Source: Bacillota bacterium (GTDB taxonomy: Bacteria > Bacillota > Sulfobacillia > Sulfobacillales > Sulfobacillaceae). From it: a stretch of DNA of 16,411 nucleotides. Every line of letters begins with the position of its first letter. Positions within the stretch are counted from its first letter, which is position 1. A model generated the notes under the pieces. That model saw only the letters and a list, made by a program, of their open reading frames with translations. It did not search any database and was not told where the DNA came from. Location of the stretch: positions 1 to 16,411 of the forward strand of contig JAMDDZ010000080.1 of the NCBI GenBank assembly GCA_023488565.1, read 5' to 3'. Positions 7,692 through 14,698 of the stretch are shown here, piece by piece. The translations under genes and the position numbers were made by a program.

Positions 7692-7725
7692 GCCGACCGG
7701 AAACTATCCGGTCGGCTTTATTTTT
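7692..7725 (+). terminator. Rho-independent terminator
   Basis: GCCGACCGG (7692-7700) and CCGGTCGGC (7708-7716) form a perfect 9-bp GC-rich stem with loop AAACTAT, followed by TTTATTTTT. It ends the short unit that starts near 7500 and separates it from the ABC transporter genes. Confidence 0.88.
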
Positions 7726-7853
7726 GCCATCATGTCAGGATCCGGGTTGTGAGTGACACGACATATTCTGGCACTTGTCTAGAGAAAGCATATTGCTGAA
7801 TCTCTTTAGGGGGTTCCGATTCAAACCAAGATAAATTTGTTGGGAGGGTCAAA

Positions 7854-8672
7854 TTGGATACAGAGGCATTCAATCAAACATTGGCCTTGGAATGTCATCA
7901 CATTTGGAAAGTGTTCTCTAATACCAGCCGTAACGGGTGGCATCGAATTATAACCAAAACGGAAGCTGTCCGCGGAATTGACCTAAAGGTTCCTCGCCAC
8001 CAGATTTTGGGCATTCTTGGACCTAATGGATCTGGCAAATCCACATTAATACGGATGATGGCGACATTGTTAATTCCCGATCAGGGAACCATCTCCGTCT
8101 TTGGCATGGATGTTCTGCGCCATCGAATGGAGGTGCGGCGGCTCATTAATCGGGTGTCGGTAGAGGCCAGTTTTTTTAAAAAATTGACGGCCCGGGAAAA
8201 TTTGGCTTATGCGGCAGGGCTTTATGGGGTTCCTAATCTAAGAGCCCAACAGGAAGCCACCCGCATTTTAGAACGTTTGGGAATGCCCAAAACCAAACTG
8301 GTGGTTCCCCTAGAAAATTTATCGAGGGGACAGCAGCAAAAAATTGCCATTGCCCGGGCTTTGTTAACGTCGCCAACGCTGATGCTGTTAGACGAACCTA
8401 CTACAGGACTGGACCCGACTTCTCGCCGGGAAGTCCAAGATTTCATACTGCAGGTCAGAGCCGAGCACGATGCGACCATCTTAATCTCGACCCATGATAT
8501 GCAGGAAGCCGAACGTCTTTGCGACCGCATCGCTATCATTGACCAGGGAAAATTTGTTGCCAACGATAGCCCCGGTGAGCTAATCCGGCTGTGGGGTGAG
8601 AACCATGGCTTGGAACACGCATTTTTTCGACTCACAGGCCGCGATTTAATCAATGAACAAGAATCTTTATAG
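7854..8672 (+). CDS. ABC transporter ATP-binding protein (ABC-2 exporter type)
   Basis: The nucleotide-binding subunit of an exporter, 272 residues. Visible motifs are Walker A GPNGSGKST (56-64), the signature LSRGQ (156-160, a variant of LSGGQ), Walker B LMLLDE (176-181), the D-loop GLD (185-187) and the switch His in STHD (about 214). Where a Q-loop glutamine is usual, the sequence reads SVEASFF, with Glu104 at or near that position. The layout resembles the DrrA/NodI-like ATPases that work with ABC-2 permeases. The start is the TTG at 7854, preceded by GGGAGGG with five bases of spacing. The permease follows 65 bases downstream and the pair probably forms one operon. The substrate could be a drug, lipid or polysaccharide, and nothing here decides. 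Confidence 0.94.
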   Translation: MDTEAFNQTLALECHHIWKVFSNTSRNGWHRIITKTEAVRGIDLKVPRHQILGILGPNGSGKSTLIRMMATLLIPDQGTISVFGMDVLRHRMEVRRLINRVSVEASFFKKLTARENLAYAAGLYGVPNLRAQQEATRILERLGMPKTKLVVPLENLSRGQQQKIAIARALLTSPTLMLLDEPTTGLDPTSRREVQDFILQVRAEHDATILISTHDMQEAERLCDRIAIIDQGKFVANDSPGELIRLWGENHGLEHAFFRLTGRDLINEQESL

Positions 8673-8737
8673 GAAATTTGCCTGATGGGGAAGTAGCAGC
8701 GTCTGATCAGAGACGGAAAAAAGGGGAACAAATTGAG

Positions 8738-9547
8738 ATGATTGCAATGGGACGAGAGGCAAGAGCATTAGGCTCCATTGTTCGACGGAATTTTCACCTC
8801 ATCCGCCGGTATTTAGGATGGGAAGTCGTGTTTTTGTTTTATAACATTGTCAACACCTTAACTATTGGGTTGATTGGTTTGTCGTTACCTCCTTCGCAAC
8901 GGGCCAAAACCGTGGTATATTTAGCAATCGGCGCTTTGTTGTGGAATTTTTTGTCGATCCTTTTCCAAGAAATTGCCAATGCGGTATCTTGGGAACGTTG
9001 GGAAGGCACCATCGAGTATAGTTTTATGGCTCCTATACACCGCCTGACTTACCTCTTCGGAGTGTGCCTATATGCGGTGTTGTATGGATTATTACGCACC
9101 ATGATCGTACTATTGGCAATTATGTTCTTTTTTCATGTCTCCATCCGCCATGCCGACTGGATGGGCGCGTTGTTAGTGCTCTTTGGCTCCGTCTTACCGT
9201 TTATCGGACTCGGACTCATGGGCGCGGTATTGCCATTGATTTCCACGGAACGCGGAGCCCAAGCCACCCAAATCATCCAAGGAGTGTTGCTGTTAGTTTC
9301 TGGAGTCTATTATCCTGTCTCGGTTTTGCCGATGTGGCTGCGGTGGTTTTCGTATGCCTCCCCCGCGACTTATACATTGCAGGCCTCCCGAGCGGCTATT
9401 TTGCAGGGGCGATCCATGGGATCGGTGGTAGGTGTCTCTTTGGAATTGATGTTATCAGGATTTATCTTGGTGCCGCTTGGCCTTTGGATCTTTACTTCGG
9501 CGGAACAGTGGGCGATGCACCGTGGCACACTAAAACGCAACGGCTAA
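8738..9547 (+). CDS. ABC-2 type exporter permease
   Basis: An integral membrane protein of about 269 residues with six hydrophobic stretches, typical of ABC-2 permeases. Diagnostic segments are EGTIEYSFMAPIHRLTYLFG, GAVLPLISTERGAQATQIIQ and SGVYYPVSVLPMWLRWFSYA with SPATYTLQASRAAI. These match the DrrB/NodJ-like pattern, in which YYPVSVLPxWLxxxSxxxPxTY precedes the last membrane span. I prefer the ATG at 8738, with AAGGGG upstream. An in-frame TTG at 8678 would add 20 charged residues and has only a weak site. The gene is the partner of the ATPase upstream, and its stop overlaps by four bases the stop of the convergent dehydrogenase. Confidence 0.92.
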   Translation: MIAMGREARALGSIVRRNFHLIRRYLGWEVVFLFYNIVNTLTIGLIGLSLPPSQRAKTVVYLAIGALLWNFLSILFQEIANAVSWERWEGTIEYSFMAPIHRLTYLFGVCLYAVLYGLLRTMIVLLAIMFFFHVSIRHADWMGALLVLFGSVLPFIGLGLMGAVLPLISTERGAQATQIIQGVLLLVSGVYYPVSVLPMWLRWFSYASPATYTLQASRAAILQGRSMGSVVGVSLELMLSGFILVPLGLWIFTSAEQWAMHRGTLKRNG

Positions 9548-10464
9548 TAACCATCCGAGATACGCACGACGTTTTCTAAGGGGTGGCCTTGATAGTCGTT
9601 TATCAAATTTTGCATCAACAAGGCTGATGCCCGATCGAAGTAGTCAGGGAAGTTTCCTGCCACATGGGGAGTGACGACCACCGAGGCGAGGCTCAGCAAG
9701 GGATGCCCTTCGGGCAGTGGCTCCGGGGTGGTAACGTCAAGGCCGGCACCTCCGAGACGGTTTGTGACAAGCGCTTCCCATAGGGCATCCTGGTCCACCA
9801 GTTCGGCGCGAGCAATGTTGATCAAGATGGCATGACTAGAGACCCTTGATAGTGACTCGCCGTCGATGACATGGTAGGTGCTTGGCGTCAAAGGAGAGGC
9901 CAGAGTGATGACATCGGCCAGAGGCAACAACCGGGGTAGATCGGAAAAGTGAAATTGGTTAGGCATAGGGTGGTTGCGAACCGCTATCACCTTCATGCCA
10001 AAAGCTTGGCTTAACACGCCAATTCTCTGCCCAATGTGTCCATACCCAACAATGAGATGGGTTTTACCATCCAATGTTTCTAGAGGAACTTGGCGAGATC
10101 GTTCTTGAGTAGGAGAGTTAGGGCGAATGCGTGTTACCGACAGCAGCAACGCGATGGCATGCTCGGCTACGGCTTTTTCCCCGAGACCCTTCATGGTTGT
10201 CACCGCAATATGGTCCGGTACCGATTCTATCAATCCATCAATGCCTGCCGTCCAGGTTTGTATCCATCGTAAACGCGGCAATAAAGGGATTAACTTTGCC
10301 GTTGCCGAACCTCCCCCAGTTGCTAATATCGTCACCCTGGCATCTGGAGTAGTGGCAAGATCTTTGGTGCTCGGATATACCAACACCTCTAAATCGGGGC
10401 GACAGTTTCGAATCTTGTCCTGCCATGCTGTGGAAATGGGCCCGACTATTGCGAGCAGTTCCAT
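9544..10464 (-). CDS. D-isomer-specific 2-hydroxyacid dehydrogenase (NAD-binding)
   Basis: A 306-residue soluble oxidoreductase predicted to interconvert a 2-hydroxyacid and a 2-oxoacid with NAD(P). The N-terminal catalytic domain includes WIQTWTAGIDGL. The dinucleotide fold carries GYGHIGQRIG (140-149, GxGxxG). The catalytic triad can be placed as Arg219 in NIARAELVD, Glu248 in TTPEPL and His267 in VTPHVAGN. Length is about 306 against 310-340 for typical members, and it most resembles the hydroxyacid-dehydrogenase subgroup that acts on small 2-oxoacids. The substrate cannot be read. GAGGAGGTGC precedes the ATG at 10464. No terminator separates it from the convergent permease gene. Confidence 0.93.
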   Translation of the reverse strand: MELLAIVGPISTAWQDKIRNCRPDLEVLVYPSTKDLATTPDARVTILATGGGSATAKLIPLLPRLRWIQTWTAGIDGLIESVPDHIAVTTMKGLGEKAVAEHAIALLLSVTRIRPNSPTQERSRQVPLETLDGKTHLIVGYGHIGQRIGVLSQAFGMKVIAVRNHPMPNQFHFSDLPRLLPLADVITLASPLTPSTYHVIDGESLSRVSSHAILINIARAELVDQDALWEALVTNRLGGAGLDVTTPEPLPEGHPLLSLASVVVTPHVAGNFPDYFDRASALLMQNLINDYQGHPLENVVRISDGY

Positions 10465-10496
10465 TAAAGCACCTCCTCATGTCTTCGGTAACCGAT

Positions 10497-10510
10497 GCTA
10501 TATTATAGCA
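10497..10510 (-). promoter_or_regulatory. Extended -10 promoter of the dehydrogenase gene, with palindrome
   Basis: Read on the minus strand, TGCTATAAT (10510-10502) is a perfect extended -10, giving a leader of roughly 30 bases before the ATG. No good -35 is seen at 16-18 bases. The same bases form the palindrome GCTATATTATAGC (10497-10509), a possible operator. Confidence 0.5.
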
Positions 10511-10641
10511 AACCAAACTTGGCGCATGTTACCACTACCGTTTTTGGAATCTTGCGCTAATATATTGATCACAGGTTCCCTGAAGACCCACTAGGATGGT
10601 ACAAAAAACTTGGCAACTCAAGGTTAAAGGGGGGGTCTGAC

Positions 10642-11070
10642 ATGAAAAATCAACTCAAAACGGCTCACTTGCGCCGCTTGATTAATCAACTTGTGGATTC
10701 CACGGTGATAACACCGAGCTTAGCGGAAATGTTGTGCCACCATTTGGATGCCGAGTGGACACGACTGTCGCGGCCTCCTTATTCGGCAATCTACCAGGTT
10801 CATGATGACCAGGAAACCTATATTGAATTGCGTGTGATTGATGCCTCCGCGTATCAGGACATTGTCTTTGAAAAAGGACGTGCGCTTTTAAGCATTGGCG
10901 TTAATGGAGCGTTATTATCCCCCGAGGATGAAGCAAGTGTAAACCGTTTGTTTCCTCACCACTCCTTCCGAACATGTCCACACTGCCAGATGCGATTTGA
11001 CAATTGGTTTGATTACTACGGCCATATTCATCTGAACCATTTTCCTTTAGGACAGGTGTCTGGACAATAA
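10642..11070 (+). CDS. Small protein with a C-terminal C2H2-type zinc-finger motif
   Basis: I do not recognise the family of this 142-residue protein. The N-terminal 105 residues are mixed alpha/beta with no known motif. Near the C-terminus the pattern C112-x2-C115-x12-H128-x4-H133 is complete. Phe119 and Tyr125 sit at the conserved hydrophobic positions of the classical zinc finger (C-x2-C-x3-F-x5-hydrophobic-x2-H), and there is an extra His130. The finger may bind DNA or RNA, or simply stabilise a fold. Bacterial C2H2 proteins known well (Ros/MucR) belong to alphaproteobacteria and have a different, longer zinc module. A run of seven G (10629-10635) precedes the ATG by six bases. The gene appears monocistronic, divergent from the dehydrogenase. 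Confidence 0.75.
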   Translation: MKNQLKTAHLRRLINQLVDSTVITPSLAEMLCHHLDAEWTRLSRPPYSAIYQVHDDQETYIELRVIDASAYQDIVFEKGRALLSIGVNGALLSPEDEASVNRLFPHHSFRTCPHCQMRFDNWFDYYGHIHLNHFPLGQVSGQ

Positions 11071-11616
11071 TGTGTAGAAACACCCAAGTCGCTTCACGTA
11101 GACCCGGATAGGTGACATAGCTTTCCCAGAACACTATGCCTAAGTGATTACCTGGGGTGGTAACGTTCGGAATTGGGATCATGAATAAATGAGAAATGCA
11201 AATTTAATAAGGTGCCACGCCATGGGTCCGTACTGGACGCATGGGTGGTAAGTGACTAAATGTGTCAGACGACGCAATTGGCGAGCATTCGTGAGCAGTT
11301 ATTCCGGATTTGCTTCGTTTTGACCCGGATCGTCTCTGGCATGGATAGGCACAGCCAAAAGGGTTGTGGCATTACGTCGCACAGTTCTCCGCCACCGGTA
11401 AAGCGACAACCAACCAGAGCCTAAACTCATAGGTATCCCAACGTAGCAGCGCCCTTCAACGGGGGTATGTAGCGCCGGGCGCCAAAGTGCCGTTGCAGAC
11501 TCCACCAAACCTTTCAAGATCCAAGGCTGGCCACTCAGATCCTGGCATACCGATCCTGCCACAAGATTTTCCTAACCACGCGACGGCTACCCAAATGCGA
11601 AATCCGTTGCCCTTGA

Positions 11617-11643
11617 ACCCTTATTGCGCCCGGCAATAAGGGT
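11617..11643. repeat. Perfect 11-bp inverted repeat upstream of the sigma factor promoter
   Basis: ACCCTTATTGC (11617-11627) and GCAATAAGGGT (11633-11643) are exact inverted copies around GCCCG. No T-tract follows on either strand, so it is not a standard terminator. It ends two bases before the -35 candidate of the sigma gene, so an activator or repressor site, or a mobile-element end, are possible readings. Confidence 0.6.
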
Positions 11644-11644
11644 A

Positions 11645-11673
11645 TTGCATTGGGTATCGGAAGAATGTATACA
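11645..11673 (+). promoter_or_regulatory. Candidate promoter of the ECF sigma / anti-sigma operon
   Basis: TTGCAT (11645-11650) and TATACA (11668-11673) are separated by 17 bases. Both are partial matches to the sigma-A consensus. The leader would be about 90 bases long. An autoregulated ECF-type promoter could lie closer to the gene, but I cannot identify one. Confidence 0.35.
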
Positions 11674-11771
11674 TGGTGGGCTTTATCCTCACCGAGGTTA
11701 AAAATTTTTTGGGACCACAAACGTAATGCGTGCATTTGACGTTGTTATTAGTGGCTATAGGAGGCGGTTCG

Positions 11772-12245
11772 GTGGCGGATGTCAGCAAGGTAGACGTCTG
11801 GGTCAAGGCATGGGGCGATAAATTGGTGAAGTTTGCTGCGCTCTACACCAACGATTCGGATTTGGCGCAAGATATCGCGCAGGAAACTTTCATCGAATTA
11901 TATCGTCTGACCTTGCAACGGCCGACCCTTGATATCCATCCCGGTTGGCTCTATCGCGTAGCCCGCAATAAGATTCGTGACTATGCCCGGAGGAAGATGC
12001 TGTCAGGCCATGCGGTAGGGCTCAGCGAAGGAACCGCTGCATCGGACGATTGGACCATTCGCGTGCTGGTTCAAGATGCTCTGGTCAGACTTCCGCGGAT
12101 TGACCAAGAATGTCTCTGGCTTTTCTATTATCTCGACCTTCCGGTCGATGAGATTAGCATTTTGCTCGGAATACCGCCAGCATCGGTTCGCGGACGTCTC
12201 TATAGGGCTCGACGGCGCTTTAAGGCCATATGGGGGGATCATTAA
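11772..12245 (+). CDS. ECF-type RNA polymerase sigma factor
   Basis: A 157-residue sigma-70 family protein with only regions 2 and 4, the ECF layout. Region 2 is visible in ALYTNDSDLAQDIAQETFIE, followed by HPGWLYRVARNKIRDYARR. Region 4 runs over the last 55 residues: ALVRLPRIDQECLWLFYYLD, then LPVDEISILLGIPPASVRGR and LYRARRRFKA, a clear helix-turn-helix. The GTG at 11772 is chosen because ATAGGAGG (11757-11764) is seven bases upstream. An in-frame GTG at 11730 would add 14 residues without a site. Its stop overlaps the start of the membrane protein gene by one base, the usual arrangement for a sigma factor and its anti-sigma factor. Confidence 0.93.
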   Translation: MADVSKVDVWVKAWGDKLVKFAALYTNDSDLAQDIAQETFIELYRLTLQRPTLDIHPGWLYRVARNKIRDYARRKMLSGHAVGLSEGTAASDDWTIRVLVQDALVRLPRIDQECLWLFYYLDLPVDEISILLGIPPASVRGRLYRARRRFKAIWGDH

Positions 12246-13681
12246 TGAACCCAAGCGATAAGGAACTTAGAGACTGGTTTGACAAAAAAGGATTGCTCCC
12301 ACTTCAAGCTCCTGTTACCTTTGATTATGAGCGGTGGCATCAGTCGCGTAATGACATTCACTGGAAAATGTCCACACCGCACCGTTCTCCTGGGTGGTGG
12401 GCATTAGGAGTGGCTGTTTTGGCGGGACTCATCGTGTGGGCTCCGTGGCATCTTGTAGCTTCCAAAACCGCGCTCCCGGTTGTTTCGGTGCGTAAGCCAA
12501 AGCTTCCAGTGCCCAAATTAAATCTCGGGATCGCTTCTGAGCTCGGTGATTTTGCATTCACCAATGCTACAGGACTCTGGATGACTACCCCAACCGGCTC
12601 ATTGGTGCACGTTTCGTCCAATACGTCTGCGACAAATCCCTTATGGTCATCTGATGGACAATATTTGGCCTATCAAACCTCGGGGCTCTATGGAGCGAAC
12701 CCCGTGCTTCACATCTATAACCGGATCGCAAAAACCGCGGTTCTCAGTGTTTCAGCCGTGAGCTACCAATGGCAACCAGGGCATGACATAATCGCAGTAG
12801 TACAAAACTCCGCGCTACGGTTAATTACCCTACACGGTAATGTTGCCAGCACCGAGAAACTTTTTTCGGGCACCGTGGATGGTTCGGCGATTTGGTCGCC
12901 TAACGGCACCTATCTAGCTTATAGCCTTACTGAAGGCACTTTGGGCCAGCGTCACGATGTGGCCACCGAAGTGACGGCCACAGCCACCGGGTTTGGCACA
13001 CCTAAACCCCTGTTCAACGCGCCTAAAGGTGATGGAATATGGCTTGCTGCCTTCGTCCCCCGTTCTCACAATATCTTGTACTGGATTGATGAAGGGTATT
13101 CGCTTTCGATTATGGCCGACGGTGCTCCTCTGGATCTTTGGAACGCCACCACGGGACACGTCATAAAGTTGCCATTTATGCTGCCTTACAGAAACTATCT
13201 CACCCTTGGAGGAGGACACCCTTGGGGATTTATGGCGGGAGGACCCCGCGTTATTTCTGGCGGCAAGTCGGTAGTTCTAATAAATCATCAGCAGGTTCGT
13301 CGGCTTACAACCCCAAAAGGGATTGAAGCTATCGAGCCTGCACTAAATCCGTACACTCAAGAAGTGGCTGCCGTTCTTGCCCAGAACAATGAAAATGCGG
13401 CTTGGAATCTCTTAACGGCCTATCATCACTGGGTGAAAACGCGCCAACTGGCAGTATGGGAGAACGGTACCTGGCATATATGGAGCAACGCGGGTCCAGG
13501 CGTCACAGATCCGGTGTGGGCTCCTAAAGGTCAGGGTATTTTCTACCTGGCTAATAACTGGCTTTGGGAAATATCGAGTGCTCGCGGCAAACCTATTCCC
13601 CTAATCGGGCCTATTCCATCAACTGGCGGGTATTATGGCGAAGTTCTACGATCTTCACTGTGGAGCCTGGGACGGTCATAA
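12245..13681 (+). CDS. Single-pass membrane protein with extracytoplasmic PD40/TolB-like propeller, probable anti-sigma factor
   Basis: The 478-residue product has a cytoplasmic N-terminal part of about 50 residues, one transmembrane helix (about 51-71) and a long outer domain. Repeats of the PD40/TolB-like propeller type can be seen: PLWSSDGQYLAY (132-143), YQWQPGHDIIAV (174-185), AIWSPNGTYLAYS (215-227), PALNPYTQEVAAV (365-377) and PVWAPKGQGIFYLA (423-436). Overlap of its ATG with the sigma factor stop (TAATG, with GGGGGG seven bases ahead) indicates translational coupling. The inferred role is to hold the sigma factor with the N-terminal segment and sense an envelope signal with the propeller. 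The cytoplasmic part lacks the HxxxCxxC zinc motif of common anti-sigma factors. No protease site can be assigned. The propeller could also have an independent binding role. Confidence 0.8.
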   Translation: MNPSDKELRDWFDKKGLLPLQAPVTFDYERWHQSRNDIHWKMSTPHRSPGWWALGVAVLAGLIVWAPWHLVASKTALPVVSVRKPKLPVPKLNLGIASELGDFAFTNATGLWMTTPTGSLVHVSSNTSATNPLWSSDGQYLAYQTSGLYGANPVLHIYNRIAKTAVLSVSAVSYQWQPGHDIIAVVQNSALRLITLHGNVASTEKLFSGTVDGSAIWSPNGTYLAYSLTEGTLGQRHDVATEVTATATGFGTPKPLFNAPKGDGIWLAAFVPRSHNILYWIDEGYSLSIMADGAPLDLWNATTGHVIKLPFMLPYRNYLTLGGGHPWGFMAGGPRVISGGKSVVLINHQQVRRLTTPKGIEAIEPALNPYTQEVAAVLAQNNENAAWNLLTAYHHWVKTRQLAVWENGTWHIWSNAGPGVTDPVWAPKGQGIFYLANNWLWEISSARGKPIPLIGPIPSTGGYYGEVLRSSLWSLGRS

Positions 13682-13758
13682 GGTATCTTGAATTGTCGCC
13701 TATTGATGAGCATGCTGCTGCATTAGGTGCTAGATTGCTTTTGACCGGGACCGACATC

Positions 13759-13787
13759 TTGACACGAACGCTTCATAACATTAGAAT
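13759..13787 (+). promoter_or_regulatory. Sigma-A promoter of rplM-rpsI
   Basis: A perfect TTGACA (13759-13764) and TAGAAT (13782-13787) are separated by 17 bases, a near-consensus promoter. Transcription would start near 13794, leaving a leader of about 49 bases. In it, CGGC (13805-13808) and GCCG (13816-13819) can pair around a seven-base loop just before the ribosome binding site. Firmicute rplM genes often have a leader controlled by the ribosomal protein. The stem here is too small to claim that. Confidence 0.75.
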
Positions 13788-13842
13788 ATTGCTGTTCGGG
13801 TTTCGGCGGTCTCAGCCGGCCCACTTCGTAGGAGGGATTTGA

Positions 13843-14277
13843 ATGTCCACGTATATGGCTCGTCCCAAGGATTTTGAGCGAAAGTGGTATGTGATCGATG
13901 CAGAAGGGATTCCCCTTGGGCGGGTGGCTACAGCGGCGGCAACGTTGTTGCGTGGGAAGCATAAGCCGATTTATACCCCTCATCTCGATACCGGTGATCA
14001 TGTTATCATTATTAATGCAGAAAAGGTCGTCCTCACGGGACGGAAGCTAGACCAGAAAATATATTTTCACCACTCGGGTTACGAGGGTGGACTCAAACGC
14101 ACTGTCTATCGACAATTAATGTTAAAAAAACCAGATTTTGTGGTGGAAAAAGCGGTGCGTGGAATGTTGCCACATAATCGTTTGGGTCGGGCGATGTTTA
14201 AAAAACTTAAAGTCTATCGCAACGGTGAACATCCGCATCAGGCACAACAGCCGGAAGAGTGGGAGGTCAAGGTATAA
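13843..14277 (+). CDS. rplM: 50S ribosomal protein L13
   Basis: Complete 144-residue L13, normal length. The conserved segments are present: WYVIDAEGIPLGRVATAAAT, LLRGKHKPIYTPHLDTGDHV, the GYEGGLKR loop and the C-terminal AVRGMLPHNRLGRAMFKKLK with VYRNGEHPHQAQQPE. It assembles early into the large subunit and contacts 23S rRNA. GTAGGAGGGA precedes the ATG by a few bases. Its stop codon is directly adjacent to the rpsI start, and the two form the near-universal rplM-rpsI operon. The gene usually found upstream in Firmicutes, truA, is not in the window; a sigma/anti-sigma pair lies there instead. Confidence 0.98.
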   Translation: MSTYMARPKDFERKWYVIDAEGIPLGRVATAAATLLRGKHKPIYTPHLDTGDHVIIINAEKVVLTGRKLDQKIYFHHSGYEGGLKRTVYRQLMLKKPDFVVEKAVRGMLPHNRLGRAMFKKLKVYRNGEHPHQAQQPEEWEVKV

Positions 14278-14670
14278 ATGGCAGTAGCGCAATTTTGGGG
14301 TACAGGCCGTCGTAAAAATGCCGTGGCCCGGGTGCGGTTGGTTCCCGGATCAGGAAGAACGGTGATTAACGGTCGCGCTTTCGAAGATTATTTCCCCGTT
14401 GCCACCATGCGTACGATTATTGAGAGCCCTCTAAAAACTGCGGCAGTGGACGGACGGTTTGACGTGTTGGTCAAGGTGGAGGGTGGCGGATTGTCAGGAC
14501 AAGCGGGAGCGGTACGCCACGGCATTGCCCGGGCATTGCTGGCTGTCGATCCGAATTTCCGCCAACCGTTAAAGCGTCTGGGGTTTTTAAAGCGGGATTC
14601 GCGCATGAAAGAGCGCCGCAAGTATGGTTTGAAAAAAGCCCGTAAGGCGCCGCAATTCTCCAAACGTTAA
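14278..14670 (+). CDS. rpsI: 30S ribosomal protein S9
   Basis: Complete 130-residue S9. The N-terminal FWGTGRRKNAVARVRLVPG, the central GGGLSGQAGAVRHGIARAL and the basic C-terminal tail ending KARKAPQFSKR are all typical. The last Lys and Arg residues reach the P-site tRNA in the 30S subunit. Its ribosome binding site, GGGAGG, lies inside the end of rplM, and ATG follows the rplM TAA without a gap. A terminator begins just after the stop. Confidence 0.98.
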   Translation: MAVAQFWGTGRRKNAVARVRLVPGSGRTVINGRAFEDYFPVATMRTIIESPLKTAAVDGRFDVLVKVEGGGLSGQAGAVRHGIARALLAVDPNFRQPLKRLGFLKRDSRMKERRKYGLKKARKAPQFSKR

Positions 14671-14697
14671 AAAAAGAGCCCCATGGGGGCTTTTTTC
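14671..14697. terminator. Terminator after rpsI, usable from both strands
   Basis: GCCCC (14678-14682) pairs with GGGGC (14686-14690) around ATG. An A-run before and a T-run after extend the stem and supply U-tracts on both strands. It lies between the rpsI stop and the stop of the convergent HTH-TPR gene at 14699, so it probably ends both transcripts. Confidence 0.85.
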
Positions 14698-14698
14698 T

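Larger units (their letters stand above)
11071..11729. other. Gene-poor intergenic stretch of about 660 bases
   Basis: I see no gene here that I can support. A minus-strand open frame (11562-11299, 87 codons) and a second one (11735-11535) join in places as if frameshifted (RKILWQDRYARI then a switch), which could mean an eroded gene, but no family is recognisable. The right end holds an 11-bp perfect hairpin (11617-11643), a palindrome ATGTATACAT (11665-11674) and a candidate promoter for the sigma factor gene. Confidence 0.4.

Noticed and set aside
7648..7692. Possible three-way-junction RNA at the end of the mini ORF (CAC/GTG, AGGC/GCCT, AAGTT/AACTT)
   Set aside because: The stems are only 3-5 bp, the outer one competes with the first pair of the terminator, and such short pairings are expected by chance in 45 bases.
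7770..7790. TGGCAC resembling the -24 element of a sigma-54 promoter upstream of the ABC genes
   Set aside because: No GC/TTGCT element occurs at the required distance and no enhancer-binding regulator is seen.
9064..9579. Plus-strand open frame of 171 codons inside the permease gene
   Set aside because: It is a frame shadow of the ABC-2 permease, whose own frame has the family motifs.
13794..13842. Possible L13-type ribosomal leader before rplM
   Set aside because: Only a 4-bp stem is visible in a leader of about 49 bases, and I could not match the known L13 leader structure by eye.
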